Origin: Bacteroidota bacterium
GTDB lineage: Bacteria > Bacteroidota > Bacteroidia > Cytophagales > Cyclobacteriaceae
DNA length: 53,883 bases
Assembly: GCA_016866235.1 (NCBI GenBank)
Contig: VGMW01000010.1
Coordinates: 1 to 53,883, forward strand
Direction: 5' to 3'
In this document: one piece after another, positions 26,401-33,323 of the stretch
Position numbering within the stretch: the first letter of the stretch is position 1
Layout of the letters: the number at the start of each line of letters is the position of its first letter
Translations under genes and position numbers: made by a program
The notes under the pieces: model-generated
The model's database searches: none
Told to the model about the DNA's origin: nothing
Seen by the model: the letters and a program-made list of their open reading frames with translations, nothing else

Positions 26401-26786
26401 AGGTCGTTTGGCAGACTGTTCCTTGCCTTGTCCACCGCATCTTTTACCTCCTGTTTTGCCTTTTCAACTTCAACATCTGTCTGAAATTCAATCAACACGT
26501 TCGAAATATCCTGAACACTGTTGCTGGTCACTTTTTTTACACCGGAAATCGATTTCATTTCCTTTTCCAGTTGTCTTGAAATAAGGTTCTCGATGTCGGT
26601 GGGTGATGCACTGTAGAAAGTCAGTACATTGATTTGAGGAAACACCACTTCCGGAAACTGCTCTTTGGGCAATTGCAGATAGGTGAATATACCGGCGAAG
26701 GTGATGATGGCCGTGGCGATGTAAATACTCACCCGGTTCTCAATCGCCCAGCTGGTCGGTCTGAATTCTTTGTTAGGTTCCTGCAT
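23424..26786 (-). CDS. RND efflux transporter permease (AcrB/MexF-like superfamily)
   Basis: An inner-membrane proton-driven pump of 1120 residues, with the RND plan of 12 helices and two large periplasmic loops. Visible are the N-terminal helix (VSIYIATAIITFAGIFTYLQ), the porter-domain start LPKEQFPEVVFPQINVLTFY, the TM4 region LALGIVVDDAIVVIENTHR with its acidic pair, and the C-terminal helices (MILVTQFNSTGKP, GIVVRNGILLVEFTDLL). The insertion between TM6 and TM7 is long and hydrophobic, which accounts for the length above the usual 1020-1050. It works with the adaptor and TolC-like protein encoded just upstream. The substrate is unknown: drugs, detergents or metals are possible. Confidence 0.95.
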   Translation of the reverse strand: MQEPNKEFRPTSWAIENRVSIYIATAIITFAGIFTYLQLPKEQFPEVVFPQINVLTFYSASPTDIENLISRQLEKEMKSISGVKKVTSNSVQDISNVLIEFQTDVEVEKAKQEVKDAVDKARNSLPNDLITEPQVIEIDISEVPIMNINLSGDYDLFTLKNYAEQMQDQIESLKEIRRVDIVGALDREIQINVDLFKIAQAGIGLDDIENAVRYENLLISGGQLPVDGMKRSLSINGEFSSAEEIGAIVVRSIRGGQVYLRDIAEVKDSYKEQESYARLDGKNVITLNVIKRSGENLISASDQINALVEGFKKDLLPPGMKVTLTADQSEGTRTSLNDLINTIIIGFILVTLILMFFMGATNAIFVGLSVPISSFITFIAMPGLDFTLNIMTLFSFLLALGIVVDDAIVVIENTHRVFANGKVPIKKAAKIAAGEVFMPVLSGTLVVLAPFVPLIFWPGVTGNFMKYLPITLIVALLASLVVAYLINPVFAVDFMKPHDDHKGSKITKGFKVASVVFVSLALMFYVTGIFGMGNLTLFIYLIYVLHKFLLERVILNFQEKTWPRVQDSYYRLVVWCLQKRRPIWVVISVVFLFFFSIWFTAVRQPPVVFFPQGDPNFIYAYIRLPIGTDQTVTDSVTKIVEARVMQAVKEDREIVESVISNVAKGASENPFDGGLQASPHLGKVTVAFVKFEERHGKNTAVFLSKIREAVSDLKGAEISVNQENLGPPQGKPVNIEIASDDFTLLVASADKLKRYLDAAGIPGLEELKSDFQSDKPEIVLSIDREKANREGISTGQIGGALRTAILGKEISKFRDVEDDYPIQLRLKEEQRADINTLMNLPVTYRDMAMGGAVRQVPLSAVASAGYSNSFAGVKRINQKRVITLSSNVLVGYNPNEVVAAVQDAISDVELGEDVSVKMTGEQENQQETIDFLGVAFVIAFLLIFMILVTQFNSTGKPLIILMEIFFSVIGVLIGFSLFKIKISIVMSGVGIMALAGIVVRNGILLVEFTDLLLQQGYKLRDAIAEAARTRMTPVLLTAMAATLGLIPLAVGLNIDFVSLFTSFNPKIFFGGDNVAFWGPLSWTMIFGLLFGTFLTLVLVPVMYLLITRLKEKVFRRKATV

Positions 26787-26805
26787 GAAATTTCTTTTTA
26801 AAGGA

Positions 26806-27936
26806 TCACAAGGTTATGCTTTCGCCATCATTTAGTCCCTGATAACCCACGGTGATGACCAAATCGCCAGCCTTAATGCCAGAGGTGATCTCAGCCTGGT
26901 TGGCGTAAATACCACCAACAGAAACAATTCTTTTTCTGGCCTTGAAACTCTTTCCGTCAACCTCCGCCACATAGATTACTTTCTCACCATTTAAATCCTG
27001 TACCAGATTAACCGGCACCGTAATGGCTTGTAATGTTTTGAAATCAATCCGGACCCTTGCCGACATACCCGGACGGACATCTGCGTTGTAGGGAACAGGA
27101 ATTTCAACAGCAAAAGTTCTGGAGAGTGGATTAATGTTTTTGCCGCTGAAAGCCACCTGGCCTTTGAAATTGAGTCCAAGATCAGCCAACTCAATGGTGG
27201 CGGGCAGTCCACTGTGAATGTCACGGATGTGCGCTTCAGAAACATTAGCCTTCACCTTTAGACGGCCAGTGTTCACGATTCTCATGGCCGGCATGCCAGG
27301 CGCGATGGTCTCTCCCACTTTAACCATTATCTGATCAACGGTGCCGTTGATGGCGCTGCGCACCCGACTCAGGTCGTCTTGCTCGAGCAGTGTTGCCAGA
27401 CGCTTCTCCAAACTCTCCTTGTTGTTTTTTGCAGTTAGGAATTGAATCTCGGTTCCGATTTTCTGATCCCAGAGTGACTTCTGTCGCTCAAATACCGTTT
27501 TGGCCAGATCAAGGCTTCCCTTCAGTTCATCAATGGCCTTCTGGGTGATAGCATTGTCGATTTGTGCCAACACCTGTCCCTGCTGAACCTGTTGACCCTC
27601 CTTGACGAAAACATTGGTCACCATACCACCGGAACGTGCAGACACCATAATATTCTCCTCTGCTTCGACGCCGCCTTGAGTTTCCACAAAATATTGGAAA
27701 GGTTTTACAGTGGCCGACTCGGTTACAACAGATTTACCCTTTTCAGCAACTGCTGGTACGCCGGCACCAAGCTCTTTTTCAAGTGACTTGATTTTAGCGC
27801 CCAATGCATTGTACTCCGCCTTAAGCGACTCGAGTTCTGCTTTTTTATCCGTTGGTGCTGAACAAGCCGCCAGCAGTGCAAGCACCAGAATTGAAAGAAA
27901 AGATTTTGGTATGGTCATGGTTTTAGAATAATTCAT
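26806..27936 (-). CDS. RND efflux periplasmic adaptor lipoprotein (MFP/HlyD family)
   Basis: The membrane fusion subunit of the pump, 376 residues. The start is placed at ATG 27934-27936 because it overlaps the tolC-like stop as ATGA, a sign of coupled translation; a frame extending to 27966 is less likely. The lipobox LLAAC puts the lipidated Cys at residue 25. Then come a coiled-coil hairpin (ELESLKAEYNALGAKIKSLE near the N-terminus, and 140-190), a lipoyl half-motif (VTNVFVKEGQQVQQGQVLAQ) and its partner (AINGTVDQIMVKVGETIAPG), and a beta-barrel (LKVKANVSEAHIRDI). It links the inner-membrane pump to the outer-membrane channel. Confidence 0.93.
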   Translation of the reverse strand: MNYSKTMTIPKSFLSILVLALLAACSAPTDKKAELESLKAEYNALGAKIKSLEKELGAGVPAVAEKGKSVVTESATVKPFQYFVETQGGVEAEENIMVSARSGGMVTNVFVKEGQQVQQGQVLAQIDNAITQKAIDELKGSLDLAKTVFERQKSLWDQKIGTEIQFLTAKNNKESLEKRLATLLEQDDLSRVRSAINGTVDQIMVKVGETIAPGMPAMRIVNTGRLKVKANVSEAHIRDIHSGLPATIELADLGLNFKGQVAFSGKNINPLSRTFAVEIPVPYNADVRPGMSARVRIDFKTLQAITVPVNLVQDLNGEKVIYVAEVDGKSFKARKRIVSVGGIYANQAEITSGIKAGDLVITVGYQGLNDGESITL

Positions 27937-29357
27937 TTGGATGAAACATTTTCGAATTGCGTACAAAGTTTACCGTAGGCTTTATCCAGGCTTACCCTGG
28001 CCACCAACGCGTCGTATAAAGAATTGTAGAAATTTACCTGAGCTTCTTTTAAGCTCGTTTCAGCATCAATCACTTCAAGATTGGAACCTACCCCCTGCTC
28101 ATATTTTACCTGAGCCACTCTGGAAATATTTTCGGCAAGCGCCATGTTTTGTTTTTGGGCTTCCATACCGCTTAGTGCATTTCGGTAGCTGATCACCGAT
28201 TGTCTGATTTCAAGATCAACACCTGATTTAACCTGACGGATGCTGTTCTCAAGTTTTAAAAGATTGATTTTTTCCTGTTGAATGCGGTAGGTGCGTTGCA
28301 ATCCACTGAAGACAGGGACATTCATAGAAAGACCAACAAACGTATAGGGATACCATTTGTCGGGACCAAACTGACCGTTGTCGGCGAGGTTTGTTTTGGT
28401 TTGAAACAAGCCTTGTATGTTCGGCGATTGCGTGTTGAAGCCAAGGTTTCCAATGGCAGCAATGTAGGGCACTGCAGCGGCGTAATTGTTTTTGATGTTG
28501 AGCTGTTGAAGCCGGTGGTTTACATCCAACACCTGAATCTCTGGCCTGTTGTCGTAGGACCAATCAGATGCATAGCGGTTGAGGTCCGCAGAGGGATCCA
28601 GTGAACGAATGTCGCCAACGATTTTGATTGGCTGATCCATCGGATAATTCATTTGAAACTTCAGCAGCTCTTCGCTAAGCGCGAGTAGACCCTGGAATTT
28701 ATCACGCTCGGTCCGCAGGTTGTTGAGTGCAACGCGAAGCCTGTCGACGTCGATGGATTCGGCAAAGCCTTGCTTTTGAAGTTCAGCGGTGTTGCGGAGA
28801 AGGGTATCGAGGCGGGTGATGTTGCGATCAAAAAGATTGATGCGCTCCCGGTTAACGACCACCAGGTAATATCCTTTAATGACTTTATCAATGATTTCAG
28901 TTTTCTGTTGGACCGTGTTTTTAACGGTGAGTTCCTTGTACGCCTGAGAAGCCTGGAGACCAACGAAATAGGAACCATTAAAAATCAACTGACTGATGTT
29001 TAGCCCCGCATCTCCCCCGCTTTTAAGCTGAAAGAAGTTCTGCGCAGAAAGAACATCACCTTCGTTGAGGCCAGGAATGGACTGTCCGCCGAAGAAGAAA
29101 CTATCTTTTGAATAAGAAGTAAAAAATCTTCTAAGCTTGATGTTGTGGGTCAGGGAAACACTACCATTGACCTGAGGAAGACCAAGACCAGCCGTTTCTT
29201 TTACTCTGGCAATGGCCGCTCGTTCATCCAACAATGCATTTTGTATGGGAATGGCATTGGATAAGGCATACTCGACACACTCGTTGAGCCCAAAATCCTG
29301 GGCTGTAAGTTGTGCAGCGACTAGCGTGAATAAAAAGACAGTAAGCAATCGATTCAT
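27933..29357 (-). CDS. TolC-family outer-membrane efflux protein
   Basis: The outer-membrane channel of the tripartite pump, 474 residues. The frame is open upstream to 29510, but ATG 29355-29357 gives a normal signal peptide (MNRLLTVFLFTLVAAQLTAQ) and begins 10 bp after the tetR stop, so it is chosen. Two OEP repeats are visible: helices with heptads such as LLRNTAELQKQGFAESIDVD and AENISRVAQVKYEQGVGSNL, each followed by a strand segment typical of TolC (LNVNHRLQQLNIKNNYAAAV-like). The gene ends by overlapping the adaptor start by 4 bp. Confidence 0.93.
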   Translation of the reverse strand: MNRLLTVFLFTLVAAQLTAQDFGLNECVEYALSNAIPIQNALLDERAAIARVKETAGLGLPQVNGSVSLTHNIKLRRFFTSYSKDSFFFGGQSIPGLNEGDVLSAQNFFQLKSGGDAGLNISQLIFNGSYFVGLQASQAYKELTVKNTVQQKTEIIDKVIKGYYLVVVNRERINLFDRNITRLDTLLRNTAELQKQGFAESIDVDRLRVALNNLRTERDKFQGLLALSEELLKFQMNYPMDQPIKIVGDIRSLDPSADLNRYASDWSYDNRPEIQVLDVNHRLQQLNIKNNYAAAVPYIAAIGNLGFNTQSPNIQGLFQTKTNLADNGQFGPDKWYPYTFVGLSMNVPVFSGLQRTYRIQQEKINLLKLENSIRQVKSGVDLEIRQSVISYRNALSGMEAQKQNMALAENISRVAQVKYEQGVGSNLEVIDAETSLKEAQVNFYNSLYDALVARVSLDKAYGKLCTQFENVSSK

Positions 29358-29367
29358 CCCAAAAAGG

Positions 29368-29988
29368 TTAGTTGATTTGATGGTATTCTTTTTTACGCGT
29401 TTCATAATGTTTGCGGCCCGACTCGGTGAGCAGGCCATATATAAAGTGGTCGAAAAGTTGAAGCTGAACCTGCTCAAGACTGAAGCTCTTGTGTGGAAAG
29501 ACTTCATCATCGAATCCCAACTCCACTTGCTCTACGCGAAGCGTTGCCAGGATTTCGATGTCAAGATCCTTACGAAAGAAACCTTCGTCTATTCCTCTTT
29601 TCAGTGTGTTTTTTACACTGTCACGAATAACCTTTGATTTAAACCCAGCCCAGTCCTCGTAAGCCTGACGATGAAATTTGTAGAGGTCGAACATAATACC
29701 GGGGTTCATGGTGGCAATCTCTTCCCGAAGCATAATGGTAAAGCGAAGCAGTTCTTCAATAGAATCGGCAGCCTGACCGATGATTTCCGCCATTTTGGAT
29801 GACCAGTTTTGCTGGTGAAGACGGTTGACCTCGAATACCAGCTGATCCTTCTCTGCATAGTGCTGGTAAAGGGTCTTTTTGGAAACCCCCAGATGCCGCG
29901 CAATGTCATCCATGCTAACGCTCCGAATGCCAAACTTCATATATAACTCGTTGGCCTTCTGAAGAATACGGTGCTTTAGATCTTCCAA
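29368..29988 (-). CDS. TetR/AcrR-family transcriptional regulator of the efflux operon
   Basis: A 206-residue repressor-type regulator. The N-terminal helix-turn-helix reads SMDDIARHLGVSKKTLYQHY (about residues 24-43), followed by AEKDQLVFEVNRLH; the C-terminal ~150 residues form the helical ligand/dimer domain. The start is TTG at 29986-29988, as there is no ATG before the HTH. It is the first gene of tetR-tolC-adaptor-pump-phosphoesterase. A 26-bp perfect inverted repeat lies 34-59 bp upstream, adjacent to a -7 box, which points to autorepression and ligand-induced expression of the pump. Confidence 0.93.
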   Translation of the reverse strand: MEDLKHRILQKANELYMKFGIRSVSMDDIARHLGVSKKTLYQHYAEKDQLVFEVNRLHQQNWSSKMAEIIGQAADSIEELLRFTIMLREEIATMNPGIMFDLYKFHRQAYEDWAGFKSKVIRDSVKNTLKRGIDEGFFRKDLDIEILATLRVEQVELGFDDEVFPHKSFSLEQVQLQLFDHFIYGLLTESGRKHYETRKKEYHQIN

Positions 29989-30011
29989 TTATTTAATTTT
30001 TTTTAACACTA

Positions 30012-30019
30012 CAAAACTA
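30012..30019 (-). promoter_or_regulatory. candidate -7 box (TAGTTTTG) of the tetR efflux operon
   Basis: On the minus strand TAGTTTTG is an exact TAnnTTTG element, 24 bp before the TTG start of tetR. It abuts the inverted repeat at 30022-30047, which covers the spacer and the -33 region. The expected leader would be about 15-20 nt. Confidence 0.45.
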
Positions 30020-30021
30020 TA

Positions 30022-30047
30022 GAAACTTAAAATATTAAATAAGTTTC
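30022..30047. promoter_or_regulatory. inverted repeat, probable TetR operator
   Basis: GAAACTTA (30022-30029) and TAAGTTTC (30040-30047) are perfect 8-bp inverted arms around a 10-bp AT-only centre (AAATATTAAA). The size and dyad symmetry fit TetR-family operators. The repeat lies between tetR and the divergent xylA, next to the -7 box of tetR, so binding would block RNA polymerase there. No second copy was seen in the window. Confidence 0.65.
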
Positions 30048-30211
30048 CAGAGTATTTGGTCGCTTTAACGGAGTGAGTGGCTTTAGGTTGTGTGCTGAAC
30101 CTGAAAAAGACCTGGTTAAAGGTGTGGCCGCTTTCCACTTCACCGCTTAACCATGCTTGAATTGAGTTTTATACAGATTAGCCCCATATTCGCAAGCTTC
30201 AAATTCAAACT

Positions 30212-31531
30212 ATGAACAACCTCAATCGCTTTTTCCCATCCATACCCTCCATACCCTATGAGGGACCACAATCCGATAATCCACTTGCCTTTCGATGGTA
30301 TAACCCCAACCAACTGGTAGCAGGTAAATCCATGAAAGACCATCTCAGATTTGCCTGCGCCTATTGGCACAGCTTCTGCGGAAATGGCGCTGATCCGTTC
30401 GGTGGCCCCACCCACCTTTTTCCCTGGGATGAAAAAACCGATCCAATAGATAGAGCAAAGGATAAAATGGACGCTGCATTTGAGTTCATGGCCAAAATGC
30501 AATTGCCATGGTTTTGCTTCCATGATGTGGACGTTGTGGAATATGGAAACAAGGTCGAGGAAAATGAACGCCGGCTGATGGCCATGGTCGAACACGCCAA
30601 ACCACTGATGCAATCAACGGGTGTAAAACTGTTGTGGGGAACTGCCAACCTGTTTAGTCACCGCCGCTACATGAATGGTGCAGCAACAAATCCGGATTTC
30701 TCTGTTCTGGCGCACGCCGGCGCACAGGTAAAAACAGCCTTGGATGCCACCATTGCACTCGGTGGTCACAATTATGTGTTCTGGGGCGGACGGGAAGGTT
30801 ACATGTCTTTGCTCAACACCGATATGAAACGGGAGAAGGAACACCTTGCCCGATTCCTTACTATGGCGCGAGATTACGCCAGAGCGCAAGGCTTCAAAGG
30901 TAATTTCTTTATAGAACCTAAACCCTGCGAGCCCAGTAAGCACCAATACGACTACGACGCAGAAACCGTGATTGGATTCCTTAGACAGTATAATCTACTA
31001 GACGATTTCAAACTCAACATAGAAGTAAATCACGCAACCCTGGCAGGACACACCTTCACCCATGAACTTCAGATTGCCGCCGATGCCGGAATGCTGGGGT
31101 CGATGGACGCCAACCGCGGGGACTATCAGAATGGGTGGGATACCGATCAGTTCCCAAACAACATCAATGAGCTAACCGAAGCCATGTTGATTGTGCTGGA
31201 AGCCGGCGGTCTCCAGGGCGGTGGAATTAATTTTGATGCGAAACGCCGAAGAAACTCAACCGACACCGTAGACCTGTTCCACGCCCACATCGGTGGAATG
31301 GATACCTTCGCCAGAGCACTAATCATTGCTGATAAAATCCTTCAGCATGGTGAATATTCCAATATCAGAAAAGAGCGCTACAGCTCTTTCGATTCCGGAA
31401 AAGGAAAAGAATTTGAACAAGGAAAACTCACCCTAAAAGATTTAAGAAATACCGCCGTCAACTCGGGTGAACCGGAAGTCCGGAGCGGTCGTCAGGAGTA
31501 TCTTGAAAATCTCATCAACCGGTTCATCTGA
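30212..31531 (+). CDS. xylA: xylose isomerase
   Basis: A 439-residue metal-dependent isomerase converting D-xylose to D-xylulose (also glucose/fructose in vitro). Diagnostic parts are [14 protein letters not shown], the catalytic [10 protein letters not shown] (His and Asp), [11 protein letters not shown], the metal-binding [18 protein letters not shown] and [18 protein letters not shown] (Glu, His). The length fits the class II group typical of Bacteroidota. No xylulokinase (xylB) or transporter is next to it. Its stop and the next start overlap as TGATG, so it is translationally coupled to a gamma-glutamyltransferase. The upstream region is shared with the tetR operon. Confidence 0.96.
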   Translation: MNNLNRFFPSIPSIPYEGPQSDNPLAFRWYNPNQLVAGKSMKDHLRFACAYWHSFCGNGADPFGGPTHLFPWDEKTDPIDRAKDKMDAAFEFMAKMQLPWFCFHDVDVVEYGNKVEENERRLMAMVEHAKPLMQSTGVKLLWGTANLFSHRRYMNGAATNPDFSVLAHAGAQVKTALDATIALGGHNYVFWGGREGYMSLLNTDMKREKEHLARFLTMARDYARAQGFKGNFFIEPKPCEPSKHQYDYDAETVIGFLRQYNLLDDFKLNIEVNHATLAGHTFTHELQIAADAGMLGSMDANRGDYQNGWDTDQFPNNINELTEAMLIVLEAGGLQGGGINFDAKRRRNSTDTVDLFHAHIGGMDTFARALIIADKILQHGEYSNIRKERYSSFDSGKGKEFEQGKLTLKDLRNTAVNSGEPEVRSGRQEYLENLINRFI

Positions 31532-33222
31532 TGCGTATGAAACACAAGCTAATCCTACCCATCCTGCTGATTGCTGCAGCCTGCAGTACTCCGGAAAAAC
31601 CGGAAAAGAGTACAGGCCTGGTCACCACTTCCGCAATGGTGGTGTCGGCACATCCTGAAGCTTCAAGGGTTGGAAAAGAGATCCTGAAGAAAGGCGGAAA
31701 TGCAATCGATGCCTCAATAGCCGTACAATTTGCACTTGCCGTAGTATTTCCTGCCGCAGGTAACATTGGTGGCGGTGGATTCATGGTGGCGAGATTTGCA
31801 GACGGATCGGTGGATGCACTTGATTACCGTGAAAAAGCTCCGGATGCCGCCTCACCCAACATGTACATAGGTGAAACGGGCGAACCCATGGTTGAAAAAA
31901 GTATTCGTGGACATCTCGCTTGTGGGGTGCCGGGAACAGTTGCGGGATTGGCCGATGCACATCACAAATACGGTAAACTGAGCTGGTCAGAGTTGGTTCA
32001 ACCCGCCATTGATCTCGCCATAAAAGGTGTGGTGCTTACCGAGCGGGAGGCCAGCGGATTACGAAACATCCAGGAGGATCTGAAAAAATACAACACCACG
32101 ATACCCGATCATCTGATCAGCGAAAATTGGAAGAAAGGCGACATCCTGTTTCAGGAGGAACTCGGACATACCCTTGAGCGAATCCGCGATGGAGGAAGAG
32201 CAGGATTTTATGATGGAAAAACCGCTCAGGATATTGTCGCTGAAATGAAAAGCGGTGGTGGCCTGATTACCCTTCAGGACCTTAAAAATTATACCGCTGT
32301 TTGGAGAAAACCTGTGCGATTTGATTACAAAGATTATAACGTCATATCGATGCCACCACCATCCAGTGGAGGGGTTTTGCTTGCCCAACTTCTGAACGCG
32401 GCCGCCGATTTTCCTGAGAAAAATTGGAAACCCAATGGCCTTGAATCATCACATTATATTATTGAAGCAGAGCGACGGGCTTATGCCGATCGTGCAGCCT
32501 ATCTGGGAGATCCTGACTTTATTTCCATTCCGGTGGAACAACTCATCCGTAAAGACTACATGAAAAAAAGAATGGCAGATGTTGATCCCGAAAAAGCAAC
32601 GCCAAGCGCTGAAGTTGGTGCTGGTGTCATCCCCGCTGAATCAGATCAAACCACACACCTTTCCATTGTTGATGCACAGGGAAATGCGGTTGCTGTTACC
32701 ACCACACTCAATGCAGGGTATGGATCCATGGTGGTGGTAGCAGGAAGCGGATTTCTGTTGAACGATGAGATGGATGACTTCTCTGTTAAACCAGGCGTAC
32801 CAAATATTTACGGTGCCATCGGAGGTGAGGCCAATAAAATTGAACCGGGAAAAAGAATGCTTAGCTCCATGACGCCAACCATTGTAGAAAAGGATAAAAA
32901 ACTTTTTATGGTTCTAGGGACACCAGGAGGGACTACCATTATCACGACTGTCTTTCAGACCATTCTCAACGTTGTCGAACATGGCATGTCCATGCAGGAA
33001 GCAGTTACAGCCAAAAGATTCCACATGCAATGGATGCCTGATGTTGTTGGACATGAGCCAGGTGCATTTAGTGCTTCAGACAGCACCATGCTATTGAAAA
33101 AAGGTCATAAACTTACCTTGCGCAAAAGCATCGGCAGAATGGATGCGATTAGAATTTTAAAAGATGGACGATTGGAAGGGGGCGCTGATCCACGCGGTGA
33201 CGACACTGCAGACGGCTACTAA
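31531..33222 (+). CDS. ggt: gamma-glutamyltransferase lipoprotein
   Basis: A 563-residue N-terminal nucleophile hydrolase that transfers or hydrolyses the gamma-glutamyl group of glutathione and related peptides. The signal peptide ends in a lipobox (LLIAAAC), so the precursor is lipidated and exported. The large-subunit domain has GNAIDASIAVQFALAVVFP and GGGGFMVARF. The self-cleavage site is SDQ-TTHLSIVD, making Thr374 the new N-terminal nucleophile of the small subunit. VTTTLNAGYGSMVV and LSSMTPTIV follow, as expected. It starts within the xylA stop (1-bp overlap) and is followed by a strong intrinsic terminator. Confidence 0.94.
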   Translation: MRMKHKLILPILLIAAACSTPEKPEKSTGLVTTSAMVVSAHPEASRVGKEILKKGGNAIDASIAVQFALAVVFPAAGNIGGGGFMVARFADGSVDALDYREKAPDAASPNMYIGETGEPMVEKSIRGHLACGVPGTVAGLADAHHKYGKLSWSELVQPAIDLAIKGVVLTEREASGLRNIQEDLKKYNTTIPDHLISENWKKGDILFQEELGHTLERIRDGGRAGFYDGKTAQDIVAEMKSGGGLITLQDLKNYTAVWRKPVRFDYKDYNVISMPPPSSGGVLLAQLLNAAADFPEKNWKPNGLESSHYIIEAERRAYADRAAYLGDPDFISIPVEQLIRKDYMKKRMADVDPEKATPSAEVGAGVIPAESDQTTHLSIVDAQGNAVAVTTTLNAGYGSMVVVAGSGFLLNDEMDDFSVKPGVPNIYGAIGGEANKIEPGKRMLSSMTPTIVEKDKKLFMVLGTPGGTTIITTVFQTILNVVEHGMSMQEAVTAKRFHMQWMPDVVGHEPGAFSASDSTMLLKKGHKLTLRKSIGRMDAIRILKDGRLEGGADPRGDDTADGY

Positions 33223-33246
33223 ACTTTTAATCAAAATATAACGGAG

Positions 33247-33274
33247 AGCCCTTGGATCAAACCAAGGGCTTTTT
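33247..33274 (+). terminator. rho-independent terminator after xylA-ggt
   Basis: A perfect 9-bp stem AGCCCTTGG (33247-33255) and CCAAGGGCT (33262-33270) with a 6-nt loop, then TTTT (and a T at the stem end, five in all). It lies 25 bp after the ggt stop. It also shows that the long frame opening at 33252 does not mark the real start of the following TPR-CHAT gene. Confidence 0.88.
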
Positions 33275-33323
33275 GGTGTCTGATGCTTTGGCTAAATTTA
33301 CCTTCCCTTCACATTTCAGAAAC

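Noticed and set aside
29358-29510. Longer N-terminus of the TolC-like protein
   Set aside because: It would overlap tetR, and ATG 29357 begins directly with a signal peptide at normal operon spacing.
33252-33323. Extended N-terminus of the TPR-CHAT protein from 33252
   Set aside because: The extension lies within a perfect intrinsic terminator, and ATG 33324 gives a clean signal peptide.
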